Below are positions 27,464 through 35,333 of a DNA stretch of 64,000 bases, piece after piece. Position 1 is the stretch's first letter; every line of letters starts with the position of its first letter. Origin of the DNA: CAVQJU01 sp963712905 (GTDB lineage Bacteria; Acidobacteriota; Vicinamibacteria; Vicinamibacterales; CAVVIG01). A program made the translations under genes and the position numbers. The stretch spans positions 62,001 through 126,000 of the forward strand of contig CAVQJU010000009.1 in assembly GCA_963712905.1 (NCBI GenBank), read 5' to 3'. Under the pieces are notes generated by a model. That model saw nothing but the letters and a program-made list of their open reading frames with translations, did no database searches and had not been told where the DNA came from.

Positions 27464-27609
27464 TGGCAAAAGCGGCGGCAACGGCGGCAAATCAGCGATC
27501 GATTCTCGCGAACCAGGGCAAGATTCTCCGCAATCAGGGTCGCATCGAGCGGAACCAGAAGCGCATCCTCGGCAATCAGAAGCGCATTCTCAAGAAGTTG
27601 GCGAGATAA
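27463..27609 (+). CDS. 48-residue heptad-repeat microprotein
   Basis: A short gene with a perfect Shine-Dalgarno (AGGAGG, 27451-27456) six nt before ATG 27463; another ATG at 27460 is too close. The product starts MAKAAATAA and then has five successive seven-residue units of the form NQxxIL/Ix (NQRSILA, NQGKILR, NQGRIER, NQKRILG, NQKRILK), ending KLAR. It is strongly basic. The exact heptad period with Ile/Leu at fixed spacing suggests an amphipathic helix or coiled coil. It could bind nucleic acid or membranes, or assemble into a fibre. It is coupled to the upstream membrane-anchored protein. A TAGAAT at 27436 could give it a separate promoter. Confidence 0.7.
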   Translation: MAKAAATAANQRSILANQGKILRNQGRIERNQKRILGNQKRILKKLAR

Positions 27610-28151
27610 GAATTGCGGGATTAGTAGGATTGCAGGATTGCAGGATTTGCAATCAGTGGCGGGATAGTCGGGCGGTCTGGTGAGCACCGGTCTTGCAAAC
27701 GTGCGCCGTGAGTGAATCCTCGAGCCGAGGAACTCAAGACGCGGACCAAGCGTTTCGCTCTCGACGTCATCCGCTTTGTCGGCGGGTTGCCGCGTCTCCC
27801 GGCGACCGATGTCATTGGGCGCCAGTTGTTGAAGAGCGGAACCGGTATCGCCGCCAATTATCGGAGTGCCTGCCGCTCGCGTTCGCACGCGGAGTTCGTG
27901 GCCCGAATCGGAATCGTGCTGGAAGAGGCGGACGAATCCGAGTTCTGGCTGGAACTGCTCGCCGAAAGCGGTTTGCCCAACGTGGTCATTGGCCCGACGC
28001 TGCTCGGCGAGAGTCGTGAATTGCGGGCTATCTTCGCGGCATCGAGCCTAACGGCTCGCCGAGTGGGCCACGGTCAGGCAGGTCGCTCGGATAGATGACC
28101 GCCGCAATCCTGCAATCCTGCAATCCTGCGATTCTGCAATTCTGCAATTCC
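27609..28151. other. Candidate element: S23 gene enclosed by inverted GATTGCAG word arms
   Basis: The left arm 27609-27654 repeats GGATTGCA (8-nt period). The right arm 28102-28151 repeats the complement TGCAATCC, four to five units each. The arms enclose one gene, the S23-type four-helix-bundle protein, and nothing else. The right arm abuts the stop of the asparagine-synthetase-like gene. No target duplication can be shown without an empty site. The layout resembles intervening sequences of 23S rRNA, in which an S23 gene sits between complementary ends. Confidence 0.55.
27712..28098 (+). CDS. Four-helix-bundle (S23/IVP, 23S rRNA intervening-sequence type) protein
   Basis: The 128-residue product has the TIGR02436-type pattern: AEELKTRTKRFALDVIRFVGGLP, VIGRQLLKSGTGIAANYRSACRSRSHAEFVARIGIVLEEADESEFWLELL, then ELRAIFAAS. 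Proteins of this family are encoded in 23S rRNA intervening sequences and as free-standing genes. They form pentameric basic bundles, and a related protein is the Avd accessory of diversity-generating retroelements. Binding of structured RNA is the likely activity. The start is GTG 27712; no reverse transcriptase or template repeat is nearby. It is flanked on both sides by inverted GATTGCAG arms. Confidence 0.8.
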   Translation: MNPRAEELKTRTKRFALDVIRFVGGLPRLPATDVIGRQLLKSGTGIAANYRSACRSRSHAEFVARIGIVLEEADESEFWLELLAESGLPNVVIGPTLLGESRELRAIFAASSLTARRVGHGQAGRSDR

Positions 28152-29471
28152 TCATCCATACAACGCGTGGAAGGTGCGGCGGTAGCCGGCCTCTGAGTCG
28201 CCGATGCGCGCGTGCATCGCCTCGGCGGGCATGGCGCCGTGCTGGAAACGCCGCTTCGGGAACACGGGCATGTCGATGCCCGTGACGGCTTGCACGCCGC
28301 GCCGGACGATGTCGCCCTTGAGCGAGTAGAGCGTCGGCACGTCGTAGCGCGTCAGCGCCGCGAACGGAATCCCCTCGGCCACTTCCATGACGTCCGGGCG
28401 CGTGTACGGGCTGAACCCCTGGAACTCGTAGCGGCGCGCCGGCGCGTACGTTCGCACGTAACTGCGACTCAGGCCGCCGCTGTAGGTCAGCGAGTGCTTG
28501 ATGCGGCCGACTCCCCAGCCTTCCTGGTACAGCATCAGGTTGTCCACGACGCTCCGGATCGTCAGTTCCGTGTTCTCCTCGATGGGGTAGTCCTTCAGGT
28601 TCTCGTCGCCGCCATCGCCGTCCGCCAGATGACGCCACTCCGGATAGCGCTCCCGCACCCCGCGGCACAGCTTCAGGCCCATCGTCGCGCATTCGACGTC
28701 GAGCGGCTTGTAGTCCTCGAGGACGCGGACGGTTTCGCAGGGATCCATGTCGCCGGCCGCCGCGGGAATCTCCTCGAGGAAGAGCGACAGACCGACGGCC
28801 GACAGGAACGCGCGCGCCTGTTCGACGTCCGGGCCGTCGGCGTCCAGCACGAACGCCTTGAGCCGTGTTGGCGACAGGCCCAGGCGGAGCATGGTGTGGT
28901 AGGTCACAAGAAACACCGAGCCGCTGTCGATGCCTCCAGAGAACGCGACGCCGACCGGATCGGTCTTTGAACCCGCGTCGATTCGCATCAGCCACTTGCC
29001 GATCTCGCTGGCGAGCGCGCCGATGTAGCGGCGGCCGATCTCGTCGAGATCCTCCGGGAGCGAGCCCCGCTGCGGCGTGAAGAAACGCGTGTAGACGGGA
29101 TCCGGATCGGGACAACCCACGAGCGCCAGGTCGACGACGTAGTGGGCCGGCACCATGCGCGTGTAGCTCGGGTGGAACTGGGCGGACAAACCGTCGGCCT
29201 CGAGCGCGGCGTGCAATGTGTCGATGCGGTCGGCGACGTAGAGGGCCGGACCTTCGTGGCGCTTGGCCAGGAAATACCGCAGCGGGCGATCCATCGACCG
29301 CGCCATGCGGACCGTGATGCCCTCGGAGGCGACCAGGGCAAAGGATCCGTCGATGGCGCGAACCGACGCCGGGTCGCCGCGCAGCACGCGGCGCCGCGCC
29401 TCGTCCAGATCGACGTTCGCGAACGTGTTCAGCGAGGGATCGAGCAGATCGACGACGCGGCTGACGATCAT
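28152..29471 (-). CDS. Asparagine-synthetase-like protein with degenerate glutaminase domain
   Basis: ATG 29471 overlaps the LysR stop (ATGA). The 439-residue product has the C-terminal synthetase PP-loop VAFSGGIDSGSVF, plus GDGGDENLKDYP and FSPYTRPDVMEVA, which are AsnB-type. The N-terminal ~150 residues resemble only the second half of a class-II glutaminase domain (AIDGSFALVAS, RPLRYFLAKRHEGPALYVADR). There is no Cys at position 2, so glutamine hydrolysis is not expected. It might use free ammonia or another amine, or adenylate a carboxylate in a specialised pathway, as beta-lactam-synthetase-like enzymes do. Coupling to a LysR regulator suggests substrate-controlled expression. Confidence 0.75.
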   Translation of the reverse strand: MIVSRVVDLLDPSLNTFANVDLDEARRRVLRGDPASVRAIDGSFALVASEGITVRMARSMDRPLRYFLAKRHEGPALYVADRIDTLHAALEADGLSAQFHPSYTRMVPAHYVVDLALVGCPDPDPVYTRFFTPQRGSLPEDLDEIGRRYIGALASEIGKWLMRIDAGSKTDPVGVAFSGGIDSGSVFLVTYHTMLRLGLSPTRLKAFVLDADGPDVEQARAFLSAVGLSLFLEEIPAAAGDMDPCETVRVLEDYKPLDVECATMGLKLCRGVRERYPEWRHLADGDGGDENLKDYPIEENTELTIRSVVDNLMLYQEGWGVGRIKHSLTYSGGLSRSYVRTYAPARRYEFQGFSPYTRPDVMEVAEGIPFAALTRYDVPTLYSLKGDIVRRGVQAVTGIDMPVFPKRRFQHGAMPAEAMHARIGDSEAGYRRTFHALYG

Positions 29472-30412
29472 GACGCGCGGCGCGCCGTTTTGACGGCGAC
29501 CGGCGTGCGCTCGGCTTCCGGGAAGATCTGCCACACGCAATTCAGGAACTGACGCACGACGGCGGACGTCTCGCCCTTGCGCCACGCGACGCAGATGTCC
29601 ATCGTCGCGTCGGGATCGCTGATCGGCACGACCGCGATGCCGCTGAGCGGCCGCGGGCTCGTCAGCGGAATGCCCATGCACACGTAGACGCCCTTGCCCG
29701 AGGCGACCAGCATCAGGCCGGCCTGGTTGTACGGACCCGCCTCGGGCGTGGGGACCATGCGCGGCGTCACGCCCGCCTTCGAATACAGGTCGAGGACCTT
29801 GTCGTAGAGGTATGGCGCGATGTGCCGGTCGTAGAGGAGCAGCGGCTCGGACGCGAGGTCGCGGATGCTCAGCGTCTTGTTCGCCGCCAGCGGGCTGTCC
29901 GAGCTCAACACGGCCAGCATGCGCTCCTGATACAGCGGCACCGCTTCGGCGATCTCGGGATCGAAGTGGGGCCGCCCGAAGACGACGTCGAGCGATCCGT
30001 CCTGGAGCTGATGGTTGTACTGTTCCGCGCACATCACGTCGGTCGCTTCGATCGTCAGGTGGCCGAACTGGGTCGCCGATGCCACGCGAATGCGGTTGAC
30101 CGTGTCCCAGAGCCCCCAGCCGATGCCGAGGCGGACCTTGTTGGCATCGTGCCGCGTCGTCTGGTTGGCGCTCTCGTAGAAGTCGGAGGCCGCCGCCGCC
30201 AGCGCGCGGGCCTTCTCGAGCAGGCGCTGCCCGGCGTCCGTCAGCGTGACGCCCTGACGATGACGGATGAACAGCGTGATGCCGAGCTCATCCTCGAGCT
30301 GTTTGATGTGCCGGCTCAGCGGTGGTTGCGAGATGTGGAGCCGCTCGGCGGCTTTGGTTACGCTGGCTTCTTCCGCGACGGTGATGAAGGCACGCAGGTG
30401 GCGGAAATCCAT
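29468..30412 (-). CDS. LysR-family transcriptional regulator
   Basis: A 314-residue LTTR. The winged-helix N-terminus MDFRHLRAFITVAEEASVTKAAERLHISQPPLSRHIKQLEDELGITLF is complete, and the C-terminal effector-binding domain is of normal length. ATG 30412 is chosen because the LTTR fold starts there and TAGAAT lies 8 nt upstream. It is divergent from the TonB-dependent receptor at 30560 and coupled to the asparagine-synthetase-like gene. It may control either or both, as LTTRs often regulate the divergent gene. The effector is unknown. Confidence 0.9.
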   Translation of the reverse strand: MDFRHLRAFITVAEEASVTKAAERLHISQPPLSRHIKQLEDELGITLFIRHRQGVTLTDAGQRLLEKARALAAAASDFYESANQTTRHDANKVRLGIGWGLWDTVNRIRVASATQFGHLTIEATDVMCAEQYNHQLQDGSLDVVFGRPHFDPEIAEAVPLYQERMLAVLSSDSPLAANKTLSIRDLASEPLLLYDRHIAPYLYDKVLDLYSKAGVTPRMVPTPEAGPYNQAGLMLVASGKGVYVCMGIPLTSPRPLSGIAVVPISDPDATMDICVAWRKGETSAVVRQFLNCVWQIFPEAERTPVAVKTARRAS

Positions 30413-30420
30413 GGCCGGGG

Positions 30421-30426
30421 ATTCTA
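30421..30426 (-). promoter_or_regulatory. -10-like TAGAAT close to the LysR start
   Basis: On the minus strand TAGAAT (in TATAGAAT) ends 8 nt before the LysR ATG, matching the near-leaderless layout seen at 53701 and 8274. Confidence 0.45.
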
Positions 30427-30503
30427 TACCAGTTCCGTATGGCTCGCGGTCCAAAGATGTATTGGACAGGCTTTCCGGCAAGGCGCAGGGTAAGTGCCGC
30501 CAA

Positions 30504-30525
30504 CAGCCCTCGACTGGGCTGGTTT
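30504..30525 (+). terminator. Terminator- or attenuator-like hairpin in the receptor leader
   Basis: CAGCCC/GGGCTG (6-bp stem, 6-nt loop) followed by GTTTTC lies 35-56 nt before ATG 30560. Being upstream of the gene, it may be an attenuator in the receptor mRNA. The rest of the 147-bp LysR-receptor gap has no other clear feature. Confidence 0.4.
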
Positions 30526-30559
30526 TCTCGCTATTGGTGTAGCCGCCTTAGGAGGAATC

Positions 30560-33500
30560 ATGCGTGGATGGAAGCAGGCTGTTCTGGCTGTCGCCCTCGT
30601 CGCGGCGAGTCCCTGGGCTGCGTATGCCCAGACCCGTGCGTCGATCGGGGGAGTCGTCAAGGACGCGTCCGGCGCGGTGCTGCCGGGCGTGACGGTCGAA
30701 GCGTCGAGCCCGGTGCTGATCGAAAAAGTCCGGACCGCCGTCACCGACGGCAGCGGCCAGTACCGCATCACGGAACTCCTGCCCGGCACGTACACCGTGA
30801 CGTTCGCGCTGACCGGGTTCAGCACCGTCAAGCGTGACGGTCTCGAGGTGGTCGGGTCCTTCAACATCACCCTCAACGCGGACATGAAGGTCGGCAGCGT
30901 GTCCGAAACGATCACCGTCACCGGCGAACCGCCGGTCGTGGACCTGCAGGCGACCACGCGACAGACCGTCATGACGCACGCGCAAGTCGACGCGCTGCCA
31001 ACCGGCCGCAACATGTTCAACCTCGGCGTGCTGATTCCCGGCGTCACGCTCACGACCGGCGGCCTCGCCAACCAGGACGTCGGCGGCGCGCTCGGCCCGA
31101 ATACGCTGGCGCTCGGCATCCACGGTGGCCAGACGCAGGACCAGCGCCTGACCATGAACGGCATCTCGCTGAGCACGATGATCGGCGGCGGGTGGGGCGG
31201 CGGCACGATTCCCAACGCGGCGGGCGTCGGCGAAATCGCGTTCGATACCTCCGCCGTTGACGCCAGCCTGTCCACCGGGGGCATTCGCATCAACTTCATC
31301 GCCAAGGACGGCGGCAACCAGTTCGCAGGAACGGTTTTCGCCAACTTCGCGAACAGCTCGATGCAGGGGAGCAACTACACGGACCGGCTGAAGCAGGCCG
31401 GCCTCGCCACGCCTGGCGGCATCGTGAAGAACTGGGACTTCAACCCGGGCTTCGGCGGTCCCCTCGCGAAGGACAAGCTGTGGTTCTACCTGTCCGGCCG
31501 CAGCCAGGGCGCCAACACGCTGGTCCCGAATCAGTTTTACAACAAGAACGAGAACAACCCGAACGCGTGGGCATACGTGCCCGACACCTCGCGGCCCGCG
31601 GCGCTCAACCGCTCCTGGCAGGACTACCAGGCGCGCGTCACGTGGCAGGCGAACGCCAAGAACAAGATCGGCTTCCTCTACAACATCCAGAGCAACTGCT
31701 TCTGTCCGTTCGGCGTCAGCACGCTGACCGCGCCGGAGGCCGGCAACGACCAGCGGTTCCCGCTGCAGCGCCCGATCGAAGTGGATTGGACGTCGCCGGT
31801 CACCAGCAAACTGCTGCTCGAAGGGACCGCGATTCACCGCATCGAGCGGTGGGGTGCCATGGATCCGTCAACGCTCGCGCCCGGGATGATATCCGCAATC
31901 GACCAGGGGCCCGGCGCGTATCGGCCAGGCATGACGTATCGCGGCGCGGCAACCTACAGCAACAACATCAACGAGACGTTCCACTGGCGCTTCACCGCGT
32001 CCTACATCAGCGGCGCCCACGCACTCAAGATGGGCGTCAACGACGCGTGGGGATACTCCGACGCCACGACCTACACGCGCCAGCCGATTCAGTACACGTT
32101 CTTCACGCCGGTTGGCGCGGCGCCCACGCCGTCGCTGGTCACGGAGTACGTAACGCCCTATACCACCAGCACCAACGTCGCCCACGATTTCGGCCTCTTC
32201 GCGCAGGACAAGTGGTCGAGAGGCCGTTCCACGATCATGCTGGGCGTCCGCTACGATCACGCCGGCAGCTTCTATCCGGCGAGCACGCTGGGACCGACCA
32301 CCTACGCACCGTCGAGGAATGTGAACTTCCCGGAGTCCCAGCAGGTGAGCTGGTCCGATGTCACGCCGAAGATGGGGTATGCATACGACCTGCGCGGCAA
32401 CGGCCGGACGGCGCTCAAGATCAGCCTCAACAAGTATCTGCAGGGCTTCGGCACGTCGTTCGCCATCGTGCCGGACCCGAACCCGGTGTCTGCCGCGGTC
32501 GGCTTTGGCAACACGACGCGGACGTGGGACGACCGCAACCACAACTACATCCCGGATTGCGATCTCTCGAACCGGACGCCGGGCGCGAACGGAGAATGCG
32601 GAGCGCTCGCGAACCCGAACTTCGGCTCGAACGACGTTGCGGCGCTCCTGGACCAGCTCAAGTTCGATCCGAATTTCCAGACTGGGTGGGGCAAGCGCGG
32701 GTACAACTGGGAGTTCTCGGCCGGCGTGCAGCACCAGCTGAGTCCGCGGATGGCGCTGGACATCGGCTTCTTCCGCCGTTGGTACGGCAACTTCCAGGTC
32801 GTGGACAACCAGGCACTCAACACCGCGACCGATTTCAGCTATATCAACATCCCGGTCCCGGCGGATTCGCGCTTGCCGGGCGGCGGCGGTTACACGGTGA
32901 CGGGCTTCCCCGTCGTCAAGCCGTCCGTGGGTTTCGGCGGGTTCGTCACAAACGCGAACGTCGTCAAGCTGTCGGACGACGTCGGGCGCCAGACGCAGCA
33001 TTGGAACGGCGTGGACCTCAACCTCAACTGGCGCCTGCAGGCAGGCTTCTTCGCGGGGGGCGGGTTCAGCACGGGGCGCACCTCCAGCGATAATTGCGAG
33101 ATCATCGCGAAGCTGCCCGAGGTGGCGTACGAGAGCAATAACTTCTTCAGCCCGTTCTTCTTCACCACCATCCCCACTCAATACTGCAAGCGGGACGGTG
33201 TGTTTCTCACCCAGGTGAAGGCGAACGCAGGTTACAACATCCCGAAGATCGACGTTTTGTTGGCCGGCACGTATCAGGACCTGCCCGGTGTGAACGTCGA
33301 GGCCCGCCTGAACGCGCCCTTCCTGCCCGGTGTCGGCGGCCTGCAGATGCTTCCCGGCCTCAACGGCTACCACATCATCGAGCCTGGAGAGGAGAACGGC
33401 GGCCGGCTGCATCAGCTCGACCTCAAGTTCTCGAAATTGATCAAGGCCGGACGCACGCGGACTCTGATCGGCCTGGATATCTACAATACCTTCAACTCGG

Positions 33501-33622
33501 ACACGATCACGGGGCAGGACAACGGTTACACGCCGGTTCCCGGTGGAACAGCCGTGTGGCAGGTGCCGAACCTGATTCTCCAGGCGCGGTTCATCAAGAT
33601 CAGCGCGCAGTTCGACTTCTAG
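30560..33622 (+). CDS. TonB-dependent receptor, Oar-like, with carboxypeptidase-regulatory-like domain
   Basis: ATG 30560 follows GGAGGA and encodes a 1020-residue outer-membrane protein. It begins with a signal peptide (AVLAVALVAASPWAAYAQ). A CarboxypepD_reg-like domain spans about residues 25-110 (GGVVKDASGAVLPGVTVEASS, ELLPGTYTVTFALTGF). The plug region has LPTGRNMFNLGVLIPGVT, and the long 22-strand-type barrel ends in ARFIKISAQFDF with a terminal Phe for BAM recognition. Such receptors are greatly expanded in Acidobacteriota and are thought to import oligosaccharides, peptides or metal complexes. The ligand is unknown. The divergent LysR gene is the obvious candidate regulator. Confidence 0.9.
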   Translation: MRGWKQAVLAVALVAASPWAAYAQTRASIGGVVKDASGAVLPGVTVEASSPVLIEKVRTAVTDGSGQYRITELLPGTYTVTFALTGFSTVKRDGLEVVGSFNITLNADMKVGSVSETITVTGEPPVVDLQATTRQTVMTHAQVDALPTGRNMFNLGVLIPGVTLTTGGLANQDVGGALGPNTLALGIHGGQTQDQRLTMNGISLSTMIGGGWGGGTIPNAAGVGEIAFDTSAVDASLSTGGIRINFIAKDGGNQFAGTVFANFANSSMQGSNYTDRLKQAGLATPGGIVKNWDFNPGFGGPLAKDKLWFYLSGRSQGANTLVPNQFYNKNENNPNAWAYVPDTSRPAALNRSWQDYQARVTWQANAKNKIGFLYNIQSNCFCPFGVSTLTAPEAGNDQRFPLQRPIEVDWTSPVTSKLLLEGTAIHRIERWGAMDPSTLAPGMISAIDQGPGAYRPGMTYRGAATYSNNINETFHWRFTASYISGAHALKMGVNDAWGYSDATTYTRQPIQYTFFTPVGAAPTPSLVTEYVTPYTTSTNVAHDFGLFAQDKWSRGRSTIMLGVRYDHAGSFYPASTLGPTTYAPSRNVNFPESQQVSWSDVTPKMGYAYDLRGNGRTALKISLNKYLQGFGTSFAIVPDPNPVSAAVGFGNTTRTWDDRNHNYIPDCDLSNRTPGANGECGALANPNFGSNDVAALLDQLKFDPNFQTGWGKRGYNWEFSAGVQHQLSPRMALDIGFFRRWYGNFQVVDNQALNTATDFSYINIPVPADSRLPGGGGYTVTGFPVVKPSVGFGGFVTNANVVKLSDDVGRQTQHWNGVDLNLNWRLQAGFFAGGGFSTGRTSSDNCEIIAKLPEVAYESNNFFSPFFFTTIPTQYCKRDGVFLTQVKANAGYNIPKIDVLLAGTYQDLPGVNVEARLNAPFLPGVGGLQMLPGLNGYHIIEPGEENGGRLHQLDLKFSKLIKAGRTRTLIGLDIYNTFNSDTITGQDNGYTPVPGGTAVWQVPNLILQARFIKISAQFDF

Positions 33623-33637
33623 TGCGATTCTGAGGGC

Positions 33638-33714
33638 AGGTAGGTCGGGTAGGTCGGGTGGGCCGGGTGGGGAAAACCTACCCGACCCACCAGGCCTACC
33701 TGACTCACCCGGCC
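33638..33714. repeat. 9-nt word palindrome (GTAGGTCGG) between convergent genes
   Basis: The left arm 33638-33672 repeats GTAGGTCGG/GTGGGCCGG. The right arm 33677-33714 is the complement (CCTACCCGACCCACC...), with only AAAA between them, so a ~35-bp imperfect hairpin forms. The position between the receptor and the convergent TPR gene would suit a bidirectional terminator. Confidence 0.8.
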
Positions 33715-33716
33715 CC

Positions 33717-35333
33717 TCAACGTGTAGGCCGCGGATGAAACACCGGATCGTCGTCGGGCCACGGTGTGCGGCACGGCTGGCGGTTCTCGTAGAGCTTCAG
33801 ATTTTTCTGGAGGCGCGGCATCAGGTCTTCACGGCCTGATTGCTGCGCGGCGGTCATTGCCTCGCGCTGCCAGTTTGCGGCCTCTTCGTATTCCCCCAAC
33901 TCCGCCAGCGTCATCGCCATCGTCTGCCTCAACTCGAGCGTGCGCTGCACCTTGAGCAGGCCCTGCACGATCGCCATCGCCTGTTGACCATCGCGAACGT
34001 GCGAATCGGGCGCGGCCGCGAGCAGCCGTGCGAGGGCGTGCGACAGGCCGGGCTGATCGGGAAAAGTCTTCGCCGCATCGGCCAGGCGATCGCGGGCTTC
34101 CTGAAAGCGCCGCAGGCGCACGAGCGCCATGGCGTAGCCAAACCGCGCCTGGGAGATCGCGGGGCCGGCCTTGATCACCTCGGCGTAGTGCGGCAGCGAT
34201 TCCTCCATTCGCCCGTTTCGCCGCAGCGCATCGGCTAGGCTCATGCGCGCTTCGAGCGATGACGGGTCGCTCCTGACGGAAGCCGAGAAAGCCTCGATGG
34301 CTTCGCGGTCGCGGCCCGCCGCCTCCATCACGATGCCGACGCCGTAGTGGGCCTTGGCCAGATCGGGTGACAGCCGGACGGCGGCCTGAAACTGCTCGAG
34401 GGCGCCCGCGGCGTCGCCGGACTCGAACAGCGCGGTGCCAAGGTTGAGCCGCGTGAACGCGTTGTCTGGCGCCGCCTGAATGGCCTGGCGCAAGTACGTG
34501 ACGGCCTCGGGCCACTGCCTTTTCCCGAGGGCTTCGGCGCCGCGGACCTCGGCGGCTGCGGCGTTCTGCAGGAGCCCACCGACCTGCTGCATCAGCGGAT
34601 CGGCCGGAGGCACGTCCACGTTGCCACGCAGACGCATCTGCGCCTCGGCGCGCGTTGTGTCGCCCAGGCCGCGGTAGGCGAGCGCCAGCGGATAGTGAAT
34701 GCTCGACGAGGCGGGCCGCAGTGTCAGCGCGGCCTCGAGGTTCTTCGCGGCGGCTGCGTAGTCCCGGCCCTCGAGTTTCGCGCGGCCCAGCCGGTAGAGG
34801 ACGGCGGCTTCGCGCGGCTGCAGCGCCAGCGCTTTCGTCAGAAGCGATTCCGCGGTGTCCGCGCGTCCCTCGACGAGGCGCATCTCGGCGAGCCACACGA
34901 GGCTCGGGACGTGATCGGGCTGCAGCGCCAGCGCGCGTTCGAACAGCGCAGCGGCTCTGGCCGGATCGTTCTTCATTCGCGCGACGTGGCCGACGTAGTA
35001 GGGCCAGCGCATCTCGTTCGGCTCGAGCACCTGCGCGTTGCCGAAGCAACGTTCGGCCTGATCCTGGAACTCGGTGGCCATGAACAGCCGGCCCATCTCG
35101 CCGTACGCCGCGGCCAGCGCCGCCGGAGGCAAGCCAGGACTGCCAACCTGCTGTTGCAGCGCGGCATATTGTTCGCGCAACTGTGCCTGGACGGGCGCGG
35201 CCGCCCTGGAGATATCAGGCAACTCGACGGCGCGAACGCCGGCGTCTTTTTTCGCTGGCGGCTGCTGCGGCTTGCCCCCGCAACCGAGGACGAAGACGAG
35301 CGCGAGCAGGCCGGGCCGCAGGACGCGGGTCAC
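33717..35333 (-). CDS. TPR-repeat lipoprotein, paralogue of 12973-14640
   Basis: GTG 35333 overlaps the upstream stop (GTGA) and encodes 538 residues. The type II signal peptide is VLRPGLLALVFVLGC (lipobox Cys18). The mature start (GGKPQQPP...VELPDISRAAAPVQAQLREQYAAL) and C-terminal KNLKLYENRQPCRTPWPDDDP are clearly homologous to the other TPR lipoprotein. TPR units run throughout, e.g. DPARAAALFERALALQPDHVPSLVWLA and DAAGALEQFQAAVRLSPDLAKAHYGVG. It is the last gene of a three-gene operon with two CRTAC1 proteins, repeating the association at 13-21 kb. Confidence 0.8.
   Translation of the reverse strand: MTRVLRPGLLALVFVLGCGGKPQQPPAKKDAGVRAVELPDISRAAAPVQAQLREQYAALQQQVGSPGLPPAALAAAYGEMGRLFMATEFQDQAERCFGNAQVLEPNEMRWPYYVGHVARMKNDPARAAALFERALALQPDHVPSLVWLAEMRLVEGRADTAESLLTKALALQPREAAVLYRLGRAKLEGRDYAAAAKNLEAALTLRPASSSIHYPLALAYRGLGDTTRAEAQMRLRGNVDVPPADPLMQQVGGLLQNAAAAEVRGAEALGKRQWPEAVTYLRQAIQAAPDNAFTRLNLGTALFESGDAAGALEQFQAAVRLSPDLAKAHYGVGIVMEAAGRDREAIEAFSASVRSDPSSLEARMSLADALRRNGRMEESLPHYAEVIKAGPAISQARFGYAMALVRLRRFQEARDRLADAAKTFPDQPGLSHALARLLAAAPDSHVRDGQQAMAIVQGLLKVQRTLELRQTMAMTLAELGEYEEAANWQREAMTAAQQSGREDLMPRLQKNLKLYENRQPCRTPWPDDDPVFHPRPTR

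Noticed and set aside
27609..28151. CRISPR-like or diversity-generating retroelement
   Set aside because: The repeats have no unique spacers, and there is no reverse transcriptase, template repeat or target protein near the S23 gene.
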